DNA of 64,000 nt from contig CM038711.1 in the NCBI GenBank assembly GCA_021613375.1, forward strand, positions 15,090,576-15,154,575, read 5' to 3'. The position numbers and the translations under genes were made by a program. Below are positions 52,987-64,000 of this stretch, piece after piece. Source of the stretch: Megaleporinus macrocephalus. Its lineage: Eukaryota; Chordata; Actinopteri; Characiformes; Anostomidae. Each line of letters begins with the position of its first letter. Position 1 is the first letter of the stretch. The notes under the pieces are model-generated. The model was not told the origin of the DNA. It searched no databases and saw nothing but the letters and a program-made list of their open reading frames with translations.

Positions 52987-53321
52987 TAGGGCTGTGTATT
53001 GGCAAGAACATGGCGATACAATACGTATTGTGATACACCGGTCACAATTCAAAATGATATATCAAGATTTTTTAAAACACACCACTATATGAACTTGTTT
53101 GCCAATGCTTACAATAGCATTGCGCCCTTGTGCTGCTTGTTAATGTTAGAGTGGAGCTGAAAATGGCTTACAACAATGCCATCTAGTGGTCAGAGGTTTA
53201 AACACAACACACTATGAGTCACTGTCTGCCAGAAATCTGTGCATCAATACTGTGTTTTTGAGAATCGATACAGTATCACTAAACATAATATCCTGATATT
53301 CGATATTTTCTTACACCCCTA
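52987..53321. mobile_element. hAT non-autonomous transposon with perfect 8-bp target duplication
   Basis: The element begins TAGGGCTGTGTA and ends TTACACCCCTA, imperfect inverted termini. It is flanked by TTGCTTTG at 52979-52986 and again at 53322-53329, an exact 8-bp duplication typical of hAT insertion. It is 335 bp with no transposase. Related copies are at 32331 and 47876. Confidence 0.9.
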
Positions 53322-53762
53322 TTGCTTTGTAACCCTGTCTGTCTGAACACATGGCACTGTTCTCAGATCTGCCTGACCTTCCGGCACACAGCGCTGTCTT
53401 GGAGTCAGATCAGTGAGAAGCAACAGACGAGTCAGTGTCGCAGGCTTCTACACAGACAAGGCCACTGCCACTGTTAGTGGAGTTAGCTGCCCTAGCTTGC
53501 ACAGCTGTCTGTCTGACAGGCCTGCTTAGAGAGGAAAGGAAGGGTGTGTGTGTGCGCGCATGTGTGATGTCACCCATTACGGCAGGGGCTCATGCGCCAT
53601 GGCTTAACGTGGCAGGAGTGACTTCACTCCCCTCAATTTAACAAGAAAGAGAGAAAGAGCGGCCGAGCCGCCTGCCTTAGTAAGGACCGGCTAGCGTGGC
53701 AGACATCTGTTCACGCTCTCCTGAACAAGCAATTGCTCGCTCTGCTGTGAGAAAATGAAGTT

Positions 53763-54140
53763 GAGAAAGAGAGAGGGAGAAAAGGGAGAGAGAGAGAGAG
53801 AGAGAGAGATGGAAAAAATGTCAACCACAAGGTGAAAATGAGATGAATAAAACATAGCATCACAGATGAAAATATAAATAAATAAAATAATTCATGTGAC
53901 TGGAAGAAATGCCTGAGTGAGTCTGATATTGGGATTCATTTGAGGCGATAGAATAAAATGGAAGCCAAAAATAGCCCGCGAGAGAAACGAGAGTGAGTGA
54001 AAGTGAGACAGGTGCTGTTTGCTGGCATTTATATAAGCATCAGAGTCCAAACCCTGTCTGCGCTCGCTTTCCTGTCACATATCCTCTCCTGCCAGACCTG
54101 AAGAGAGACAGAGAGAGAGAGAGACACAGACACAGACAGG
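53763..54140 (+). repeat. GA microsatellites (53763-53810 and ~54100-54140)
   Basis: Two GA runs lie in an otherwise ordinary purine-leaning stretch. Confidence 0.85.
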
Positions 54141-54614
54141 CAAAGCAAGGGAGAGTGAATGACTCAGGTGGAGAGAGGGTTAGTGGATGGGGGGTAGGAG
54201 GTAACTCAAAGAAGAAGAGTTTCCGTAATAGGAAGTGATCTTCATTTGCATAAAAAACATTATCGCTTTTTAAATATATTCATTACTTCCATTGGGTTTC
54301 CGTCATCATTTCAAAGCGCTCTTGCAAAGCTGTAGCAGCATGCAAAACAGGAAAGGGGTGTGCCCAATGCAAAATAATTTTGTTCCACTATGGGTCTGAA
54401 CACCTTGTCAAATGCTAATTCAGCTGAGCCACAGAATGCAACATCTTGGAGAGTTAGACATGCATTTACAACAAAGTTTACAGTTGAGTAGACTGTGCGC
54501 TTCAAATAATATTAATATCTACAAGAAATATACTAGGTTTTGAGACAGAACCTACATTTCTTGAAATAATTCTTAGTAATATAAAAGACTGTATGCCATT
54601 AGAATTGCAGTAAA

Positions 54615-55964
54615 TATACTCAGCATCCACTTAGAAACACCTACTTTGTTCTTCCACTCACTTGCAACTTGGATATCCACCCACTTAGCTGATCCACTGG
54701 TCCACTGGGCAGTGTGGTACGATTACAAATTGTGTCATTATTTCCACTGCCAGGACAACCACACCCACGCAGAAAATTGCTCTTCGTCAGGGTACGAGGC
54801 TTGCCGAGCCATAGCCTGGGGGTTGAGTTACAAAAAAAGATCATTAACTGGCCAAATACAATTTGCATAAGAACCATCATGTGTCAAAAGATGACTATTT
54901 CTTAAAAAAAAAAAAAACAACATTAGCCAGAATTAATATCTGTGAAGACAAAAAACTGGATGTTTCAGAAAGTTCTGCCACCATAAGTGGCAACATTCCA
55001 CTTTGCCCCAACTGTTAGCATCAGTGGTGGAATTAACTGGATGTTGATTTTTGGGGGATTTACTTGTCAAACATCTCGTTGTTGTACTGAGATTGTGCAG
55101 TACTGAGTCTAGACCAACTCAGTACTGCTCAATAAATATACAAGAGTTCAGTTCATTCCCCTACTTTTTTATTTACCTTAAATAAACAACCTACACTGAT
55201 AAAGCTCTCCTCTGATAACTCTGTCACCATGGCAACATTTGTATGGCTTCATGCTGCTGTCGTACCAGTGCACATATTGAAAAACAAACGCATATAGTAA
55301 ATTGCCACTGTTGTTTATTCTTACTGTTTATAGCTTTATAAAAGATTGTCCGAACTCAGTGGAACTGGTCTGCTCCTTTCAGGTTCCAATAGCTTCAGAT
55401 GTCATTTTCTCAAATGTGTGTCTGGCTCGGCTCGAGCTCAAATCTTTCTTTCGGGTTCTTAAAGCTCGCCTCTCACTTCTTAAAAGATTTTGTTTATTTT
55501 CCCTTCTTCCTTTGATATTTCCTCTTTACGTTCATTACCTTAAAACAGTTTTTAATCTGGCATGATCCGGATCCACTCATGACTGAATTTAGCTCTGAGC
55601 TCCATAAGCTCCTGAGAAAATGCAAGGATGTAGCAAACAGGCTCAAGTCTGCCTCTGACTCAAAACTTACTGATAATGTGAATGAAGTCTGGTCAGATGG
55701 AAGTTCTTGGGCCTACTTGTGTGGTTCTGTTGTGAGATTAAAATGGACATAGGTAATGAGCAGTGTATGAATAGTTTTGGATTTGTATAAGTAACCGCAG
55801 CATGCCGTACTGTAAGGTTAGACATGCTTTACAATTTAAATGGGATTTTTGCCTTCTGTAAAGTTTGTCCAGCCAAGAGCAACCCTGACACCAGAGAATG
55901 GCTAACAAATTGTGTATCCGACAAGGTATTACAGAAAAGGTGTTTCCAATAAACTGGCAATAAA
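54615..55964. mobile_element. possible 1.35-kb inverted-end element
   Basis: The left side TACTCAGCATCCACTTAGAA continues to ACACC. On the right, GGTGTTTCCAATAAACTGGC is its approximate complement. Both resemble the ends of a common fish element (TTATTAGGAACACC type). They may be the two ends of one decayed copy or two separate fragments. Confidence 0.35.
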
Positions 55965-57262
55965 AATTGAATTATCTCCCTAGACATGCAATCCTGATGA
56001 AGCTTTTCTTAATGCCAGCTCACCATAAGCTCCTGATGTGTAAGATGTGTATGTCTCACCTGTCACTCTGACACTAGTCTCAATCTGACTGCTGTGGCAC
56101 ATTAAGCTGAAGTCATCCAACTCCCACCCCCCCATAGACCCCCTGATATCATGTGTCTGCTGTATTATTCATATCTCTGTAGGACACATGAGTGTCGTGT
56201 ATATCATTAGACACTGTGTGTCGGGACGCCTCCAGACCAAAGGCTTGAAAGGTGCGCAGCGGTGGGTCTGGGCTGGCTGCCCCGCTGGTAAATGTTGCGG
56301 TGTCCCGCGAGGCTCAGCGGGTGAGGCACCTGGGTGAAGATTCAGTCCACGCGAGGCTGATGGAGTGTGAAGCCAGCCTCGCGAGCCTCTCTACAGGAAG
56401 CGGCAGGCGCGAGTCGGTTTCCTGCTAAGCTTCTGCCTCATTATCCAAACGAGACATTAGCATCTGTATCCTCCTTGTCTCTCTCTCTCTCTCTTTTACC
56501 CTCTCTCTCTCTTCCTCCCTCCTCCTGTGTGGACTGAGTCCCTCTGGCGAGAAAGAGAGAAAGATTGTAACATGGGAGGAGCTGATCTGCGCAGCGTGAC
56601 ACACTGACAGCTTGTCCGTTTTTATCCCGCGGAGAGAGGGACCAGGTCGCTGCAGGAGGCGCGCAGCCATGGGTGGGGGGGGACTAGACAGCACTGATTT
56701 ATCACAGCAGTCCCTGCTCTCACCATACTGCCAGCTAGGCAGTGGGCTGTAGTGGGCTGAATGCGATAGGTGACCTAGCAAGGGCTTGTCAATTTGATGC
56801 AAGTCATGGAGAAAGCGCAAAGGACAATATGACTTCTGTTTCTTTGCTGAATTAAAAAAAAAAAAGAACTTGTGGCAAAGACTTAGGCTGTGGCAAAGAG
56901 AGTGGAAACCACAGAAGACACATTGTTTCAATTAGTCGATTAAAGAAATGATAGTTGGTAGATTCATTGTATTTGTTTGCAGTAGACACAGTGGAGCGCC
57001 TTCCCTGGTCGTGATCTCAACATGACCCCTCCCTACCGTCCTCCCAGCCCCACGGCACCATGCGTCCCTGCAGCGAGCGGCTGCCCGAGAGAGAGCATGT
57101 AAATGGGTCAGACAGTAACCCTGGGTCAGTGCTGCAGTGATGATTCACTCATTACGCACGGCAGGGCGAAAAATAATCATCAGAAGAGAGAAAAGCAGCC
57201 CAAAACAAGCTGAACGCTGCGGGTAAACAAGCTATTTCTCTAATCCTCGCTGTGCTCCTAGT

Positions 57263-57935
57263 CATCTCTTCTCTTCTCTTCTCTGCTCTTCTCCTCTCTT
57301 CTCTTCTTCTTTTGACTCTTGTCGCCTTTCTTCTTATCATCATATTCGGTCTCCTGCCCTCTCTTACTGTGTCTTCTCGTCATGCTTTTTCTCCTGTCCT
57401 TTTGCTCCGTTGTCTTATGTTATCACTTCTCACATCTTCTCTTATCTGCTTTTTTGTCTGCTCTCATCTGCTCTTTTCTCATGTTGTCTTATCGGTCTTG
57501 TCCCGTGGGATTAATTTCTTGCCATATCTCTTCTCTTCTCTATAGTTCTCTCATTTTGAGTTTTCCCCGTCGCTCTTGTTTTTTCTCCCGCCCCCTGCTG
57601 TCCTCTCATCTTGTCTCGTTTTGTCCTCTCATCTTCCTTCTTCTGTTGTGATCTTATTTCCTTTCCTCTCTCCTTCGCTTCATTTGGTCTTCTCTCTTTG
57701 CTTGTCTTCTCGTTTCCACTTTTCTTAACTTGTCTCATTTTGTCCCTTCACCTCTTCTCGCTGCTCCTTTTTTCCCTTCCTCCAGTCTCATTTTATCTGT
57801 TGTGATCTCATCTCCATCTTATGTTTCTTCTGTTCCCTTCTCGTCTCTTCTCATCCCATCTCCCCTTGTCTCCTTGCTACTCATCTACTCTCTTCTCATT
57901 TCCTGTCCTCTCGTTTCCTCTCCTCTTGTCATCCA
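57263..57935 (+). repeat. ~670-bp pyrimidine-rich tract
   Basis: The + strand is dominated by C and T in TCTTCTCTTC-like units with scattered G and A. It resembles the polypurine tracts of this window but on the other strand. Open frames here are compositional. Confidence 0.9.
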
Positions 57936-58635
57936 ATCAGAAGCTTTCTTTGTATTTCTCACTGAGAGCTTCTCATCTGCCAACCCAAGTATTTGTTCTT
58001 TTATTATTTGTCAAGATCTCAAGACTGTCAGCTAAGAGGGGCAAAGGCCCTCCTTGCCTGATATTCAACACGAGTGGCACGTGAGTGTCATTACATCCCA
58101 CAGCCCCTCCAGTCGTCTATCAGCGAGCAAAATCTTTCGCTATGGTTTAAAAATTAGATTAGGCCAAACAGCACAGAATTCATCGCGTTCGCACCTTCGG
58201 AGAGTGATGGGCAGAGGCCCAGGGTGCCGCCACGAGTTCAGGTCAGAGCCTGGAATATGCCATCCGTGCTTGATGTTATGATTTCTTCACCGTCTCCCAC
58301 TTATCTCCTCCAGAGCAGGCCGCACGCCGCCTTTCACACTAATTTCCATTCTCATTTCAGGTCTAAAGGTTGTAGTGGCGGTGGTGACATTTTACTCCTA
58401 TTTACCCAAAGCTAAAAGCCGCAGGAAGAGGCGAGGGAAGGGAGCGATAGCGCTTAAAGAGTCGGTAAAACCCAGATAGAGGAAGAAAGGACAGGTACAG
58501 AGAGAGCTACTTGGCGGAGAGGGACACTTTGCTGCTTGCTAAATTGTAGTTGCCGATTAGGTTTTATTCTTTGTGGCAGCAATGCATTTCTCTGAGTTTC
58601 TGAACCCCCGGCAAATCCAGGCAAGAGAGGAACTG

Positions 58636-58676
58636 TGTGTATCTCTCTCTCTCCCTCTTTCCCTTTCTCTCTCTTG
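58636..58676 (+). repeat. short CT-rich tract
   Basis: A CT-rich simple repeat of about 40 bp. Confidence 0.8.
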
Positions 58677-59871
58677 AATCACCAAGCGCAGCCACTCTCT
58701 TTGTTCCCATTCTAGCGCTCTTGTGATGTCGTTTTCTACTTCCTGTCATTTCTCTTTCCGTCTTTTTTCTCCCTCTCCCAAACAGAAGAGGTGTTATATC
58801 TCTCTTTGTTTCAGTGCCTGTTCAGAGAGGGTTTTGTGTCTTTGTTTCATTTGTTTCTGTCGAGGTATTTTGCTTCTCCTCGATAGGCCTCTCCGAGCTC
58901 TGTTTTTCAGAGCTTTTTCTGTGCGATGCTGTTAGATGATAGGAATGTGTAAGGTTTGGCTTGCGTCTGCACTGCTTGTGCGGGCAAGTTCTTCTCCCTA
59001 GGGCCTTTACAACAGCTCAGCCTCACCCCAAAACCAGTCACTAACGTATTATTACACACAAGCATACAGCGCGTCACATGCATGTGGACTCACTGTCACT
59101 GTGTACATTAAGGCTCATCGCCACATATTGATGCCATCCAAAGTATATATGTTATATATGTTCTATACATGCATATCCATTTTTGTCACGTTTTTATTCA
59201 TCTACAAGTTTTGGATGTAGCAGCTGTTGTTTTCGTTGTAGGAATATTTCATGATAATATGCCGAACAATGCCATAGCCAAAATTAAAATTTTCAGTAGC
59301 CTGGTTTCAGCTTGGGACCTCCTACTAGCCAACTAGACTGCCTTTCTGGAGCTTTGACATTAAAAACACAATCCATGATTGCTGACCCTGCGTTTAACTA
59401 TTAATTACTATAACAGCCAACAAAATAGTGTGTTAGGTGGTAATAAATAAGCCAAAATTCGAATATGCAACACTAGACGTAGTCATTGGCCATTTGTTGT
59501 AGACTTCAGTTTTTTTTACCGTTTAAACCCAATATTGATTCTTATTTTCTTTACTCTAGTCAATTTTACTACTAGCCTAGCTCGGTAACTAGGTAAGTAG
59601 TGGACTATGCTAGGAATTAACAATGTTGCTCTACATCCCCACAATCTACAGAAACAGTCAAGCAGGCTAATTCGAAGTTTTCCTGAAAATTGACCTAAAA
59701 CAAACTGACATAAAACAACATACTTTACTTTTGAATATTTTAGAATTATTAAATTAAAAAACAGCAATAGAGAAACTAGGTTTAGTTGCGACAACAGTGA
59801 TATTTAAAATTTGTATTATTGTTATATTCATATGGCATTAATCTTCTGCTAAGCAGTTTGAACCAAAAGAG

Positions 59872-59998
59872 GTCACATACACACATTCTTACATACACAC
59901 ATACAACCACATGTACACACACAGAGTCACATATGGACACAGCCCTACAGACATGTAGTCACACGTTGAACATACACACTCACAGAGTCACGTACACT
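59872..59998. repeat. CA-rich degenerate repeat
   Basis: ACATACACACA, CACAGAGTCAC and similar words recur irregularly, directly before the element starting at 60000. Confidence 0.75.
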
Positions 59999-59999
59999 A

Positions 60000-60706
60000 G
60001 GGGCCTGTTTCACAAGGCAGGTTTTCTTGCTTAGCCAGCCAACTTTAAGCTTACTTCAGTCTAACCCTAGATTTCTCACAATGGAGGATCACAGCTTAAG
60101 CTGCACACCTCACCTGCTCTAGGGCATGCTACGTTTGACATGTAGGATATTAATAAAATACTCCTGGACCAATCAGGGCCAAGCCACTGGTTACCTTTGC
60201 AACATCACTCATGTGAAACTTTTCAGTTTCAGGTTATGCAATTATAGCGCTGTTGAGACAAAACCTTTTCTTTTATTGACATAATTCAAAACCTTCAGTT
60301 CCCATTTGTATTGGGTGATGTTTTCACAAAAGACAAACAGAGATGATCCAGAATTACAAAACGTTATATGAACTAAAGTTAAAAAGTTTTTATCCTTCTC
60401 CTCCCAAGTTAACATTTTGTTAACAGCAGCACTTTGTTCCAGCAGTAACATACTACTTCAGTGAGCCCCAACATGGTGAAACCATTGCTTTTTACCATTA
60501 TCGGTTCTTTTTCCTTTGAAAAATAAGCCCCTCGACTTACGTTTCACACAATGGGCTGTTCACTGCTTGAGCATCAAAACCTGGGTTAATAGAGAAAGCT
60601 GTTAACCTCTAACGTCATAAAACAAGTTGAACGTGGTTTCTTTTATTAGGTTTTTTGACACTGAAACCCTTTATCTGAGCTAAATGTACTTTGTGAGACA
60701 GGCCCC
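60000..60706. mobile_element. 707-bp inverted-end DNA element
   Basis: The left end GGGGCCTGTTTCACAA and the right end TTTGTGAGACAGGCCCC are inverted repeats (one mismatch in the first 15). No transposase frame was recognised and no obvious target duplication was seen. A related end fragment is at 24966-25023 in opposite orientation. Confidence 0.7.
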
Positions 60707-63700
60707 AGGACTCCCAGCTTCATGTTGGCCTATACGCAGGCAGAGACATGCTGCCTGTTTTCTCACTTGTCTCTTAGCCCTCCAGTAATATTAGTGACAG
60801 ATAAATCCAGAGATGACAACTCGCATTGCACAAAGAATACACAGTGAGGTCATAAAACCCAGCGACGCCCAGAAGAGAAACATGATATTTGGATTTATGA
60901 TGGCGATGACACTGCCACGACAGCTGACTGATGCTGCAAGGCTTTATTTCGTTGGTTGACATAAAAGGCAGTTTATGTTAATTGCTGTCAGTCGCTTGGG
61001 TTCGAGGTACAGGATGTAGGCTTTATTACGGTCAGGAAGCATTAGGTGGTCATAGGAAATCGCTTGGAATCATGACGACGAGAGGCGCTGGCTGACATTT
61101 ATCACTATAGCTCTCGTCATTCCTGCCAAAGCAGCTTTTCAGTAGCTCTACCCGTGTCCATATCTTGCCAAAGTCATAAAAATGCTAGAGAAACAGAGGC
61201 AAAGAAAACGACAGGCAGTGATAGATTAAGCTGTGTCCTACGTGCAGTTTTAGGCTATTCCTGTAAGGCAAGATATTAGTCACACATCCTTATCTCATTG
61301 TTAGTACTCGCGAGGAAGATATTAGACCTGACATCATACAGTGCCGAAAGACATACGCTATATTAGATCTGCTCTTGAGTGAGCAGGCGCAGCCCTTATT
61401 TTAAACAATAAATCATGCATGCACCGTAAAGTAGACTTTAAATGTGAGGGGGAAAAAATGTGGGAGAAAAAAAAATAATAAAATGATTAGCAGAAAGAAA
61501 GCGTCTTGGCCGACGTACATACAGGCTCACGATTCGGCCTGCCACATATTATAAATCTATCATGCCACAGGATTGAATTATAACGCATGTTGCCACCTAT
61601 TAATCTCAATGGGTCCTGCGCGGCTGTCGCAACTCAAGGTAACCTCGCTATCTGCATATTCCCAGAGGCTTGTTAATAGGCGGTATCTTTTGTTTTGCGG
61701 AACGGCACCGGGGGCAGCTGGCAAGGAGCTTTGAGTCGTGCTTTATCTGCCTGCTGGCAGGTGTTGCCGTTAGCGACAAGACGTCGAACACTTCCCCCTA
61801 GCCCCCACTCCACACCCCACTCCCCACCTACCCTCACCACAGTTCTGTCAGCTACTGTAAAAGCTAAGCTCCCCCACATCTCCCCCTCATCCCGCCTTCA
61901 TCAGCAACCCGATCCAACGGTTTATTAGCGGTGTCATGCTAATATGATTAACTTGTGACATAACGGCCGCAATTGACAACAGGGCCCACGCATTTCATAG
62001 GAAATGCAGGAGTGCGTGTTTTCCCAGGAACGTTCCAAGCTCAGCATGGAGAATGCAAGAGCGCTCCTATTACCAGCACAGACACCCGAGGCTGAATACG
62101 GTTCTCGGCTAATATATAGAATATGACACTGCTGCCATTGAAAGCTATGGGCTAGTCAAGTCAAGGCAAGTCAGGCAGGGTGGGATTCACATGCAATCTT
62201 CAGCATGCGGAAACAGGGATGTGGAAACAAACACATGAGAGATGCTAAGAAAAGAAGTGTCTTCCTGGAAAAAAAGCAAAAACCAGCTACCCATCTACTG
62301 ATGAGAAGAGGTGGCTGGGGGTCCCGCTGTGATGTTTTGTTTCTGTGCCCATCCTTCATTTTAATTTCAACTGTGAGCAAATATTCCATTATATGTCAAA
62401 CATCATGTTAGTCACACAGCCCGTGTTCGCAGGCCAGAGCCATCAAAATAACCGTCTTGCTCAACGGAGACACTTGTCGTTGATTATTTTGTTAGTATTA
62501 CTTTGGGATTTTCAAGGACCTCCTTTATATCCTGAGGGGCATAAAATGGTGTGCGACATTAACCTGTTATTAAGCTGTTATTCACCTCTTTTTTCAGTGG
62601 CACTAAAGTGCAATTTCCTTCTATTTCGGAGGTCCCTCAATTGACCCCTGCATATTTTGCTTCAGTAATGTTTATGGAATAAATTTATTGTGTTTGAATG
62701 GTTATTTTTATGAATGTTTTTAGCTGCAGTTGCTCTGTATTTTATCTTAGCTTGTCTGTCTTTGAGGAAGGGGGTTGAGTTGTTTTCATGGCAGGAGTAT
62801 CTCCCATTTAACCCCTCGTTGCTCACTAGCAGCTCATCACAGAGTTATAGCAACGTTTATCTGATAACAGAGTTATGTGGAAACAGAATGGTCACTAGGG
62901 TGGGCTGCAAAATAAGGTAAATGCTAATTTATGCATCTGCCAAGGTATACATATAAATGTTTTTATGTAGCGATAAGGGGGTAGGTGTTATTCGAGTTTA
63001 AAAAACAAAAAAACTATTATGTTTTGTATCAAACAAATGCAGATTATTTGGGCGAAGACATAACTACATAAAATATGTTTATGCATAATTTAAAATATCT
63101 TATATTAAAGATGGCCCTCTATTTTATTTTCCCTGACCTGAATGGCTTAATTATACAGTTGCTGTCCAAAATTCAAATAGTGTTAATACAGTATGTAATG
63201 GTTTTACATATGTCAGTGTGTTTATTTAACCCTTTTCAAGATTTTTCTTGTGGCAACCCAGTATTATTTACAGTTATCATCTAACACCTGCTTTGACTAC
63301 TTCATTTAGGTAAATTAGTGTTGCTGGTGAAGGAACAAAATAAATTCATACTATGTCTGGGGCATCCAGGAGGAATCTGGAACTAAACTTACTTCAAACT
63401 GACTTGCTAATACTAATGACTTGATAATGGGTTTTAAACAATGAGATTAGCGGCCTTTTGAGCTTAAGACTTTAAACACTAGAGTACATTCAAAGTAAAA
63501 AAATTTTAGTCATCTACTGTGAAGTTACCATTTTGGAGAGACTTGTTTTACTTGTTACTTGGATGGCGACAATATGCCAACCTTTTAATTGTTTTTTTAA
63601 TTTTAATTAACACTAACTAAAACACTCTGACTGTCTGTAAGTTTTGTTTAACTTACTTTTAGATTTTTTTTTTTGCTTAATGTAATATTGATTATTATCC

Positions 63701-64000
63701 TATTTGACTGATGTTTGTCAGAGGAATATGCCTTTCTCAGAAAGACAGTTCTTTTCTTAGTGACTTTCCTTGCATGAGTGCAGTAGCTTGCTCCTTTTGA
63801 AGGCCGGTTTTAAACCATAAAAGGCAGCAGTGCCTGCAGTAAAACAGAGAGTTTCCACGACAGTTTAGTTTTCATCCAGTTGTGACTCAAGAGTGAAAGA
63901 CGTTGCGGGAGTATTTCTTTCATGCGATTTTCCCAGCATTTCCCTCCAGCAAACAGAAGAAAATAGACCCGAAATATAATAGCTGTGCATTCACATTTTA

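Larger units (their letters stand above)
44287..64000 (+). other. nectin1: downstream intron(s) of the nectin-1 gene
   Basis: At least 19.7 kb follow the last supported exon without a recognisable nectin stalk, membrane or cytoplasmic exon. The region holds two long purine/pyrimidine tracts, a hAT element with an intact target duplication, and other inverted-repeat elements. One phase-compatible open stretch at 58361-58479 is discussed as a weak alternative-exon candidate. From 61000 to 64000 no repeats or exons stood out. Confidence 0.75.

Noticed and set aside
57252..58084. Several overlapping Leu/Ser/Phe-rich frames
   Set aside because: They follow from the pyrimidine-rich tract; overlapping frames with the same composition are typical of low complexity.
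1..64000. CRISPR arrays, bacterial operons, rRNA or tRNA genes
   Set aside because: The window is vertebrate intronic DNA; no regularly spaced repeats with unique spacers and no tRNA- or rRNA-like folds were recognised.

Overview
The window is vertebrate genomic DNA, almost certainly from a teleost fish. It carries the middle of one gene on the + strand: a nectin-1-type immunoglobulin-superfamily cell-adhesion gene (nectin1/pvrl1). Four coding exons are supported by family-specific sequence, splice sites and an unbroken reading phase: V-type Ig domain (26245-26616), first C-type Ig domain (33858-34157), and the two halves of the second C-type domain (36369-36486 and 44135-44286). Joined, they are 942 nt, about 314 residues of ectodomain. 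The signal-peptide exon (upstream) and the usual transmembrane/cytoplasmic exons (downstream) were not found, so the gene is larger than the window. About 98.5% of the window is intron.

Layout: 1-26244 is the presumed first intron (or intron plus upstream flank). It holds microsatellites, a G-rich tract, a fold-back AT palindrome, a 765-bp polypurine tract and several small inverted-repeat DNA transposons. 26617-33857 is intron 2, with a ~180-bp diverged direct duplication, a dispersed palindromic-type repeat and two small transposon-like elements. 34158-36368 is intron 3, nearly featureless. 36487-44134 is intron 4, with a 251-bp direct duplication 3.6 kb apart and a very long fold-back hairpin next to a LINE-like 3' tail. 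44287-64000 is downstream intron, with two more ~0.7-kb polypurine/polypyrimidine tracts, a hAT element with a perfect 8-bp target duplication and other inverted-repeat elements.

Organism evidence: the exons match nectin-1 in residue pattern but differ from the mammalian protein. The introns are full of short non-autonomous DNA transposons (hAT-like, TA-flanked Tc1/mariner-like and others), dinucleotide repeats and LINE-tail remnants typical of teleosts. One repeat (28236-28560) resembles a family I associate with characiform and catfish genomes, so an otophysan fish is a weak guess.

The gene product would be a Ca2+-independent adhesion receptor of adherens junctions; the exons here encode only its extracellular binding part. 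I saw no second gene, tRNA, rRNA, CRISPR array or bacterial-type system. The most interesting non-coding structures are the 327-bp intronic fold-back, the duplicated 251-bp block and the four long mirror-like purine/pyrimidine tracts. I see no convincing evidence of an undescribed biological system.
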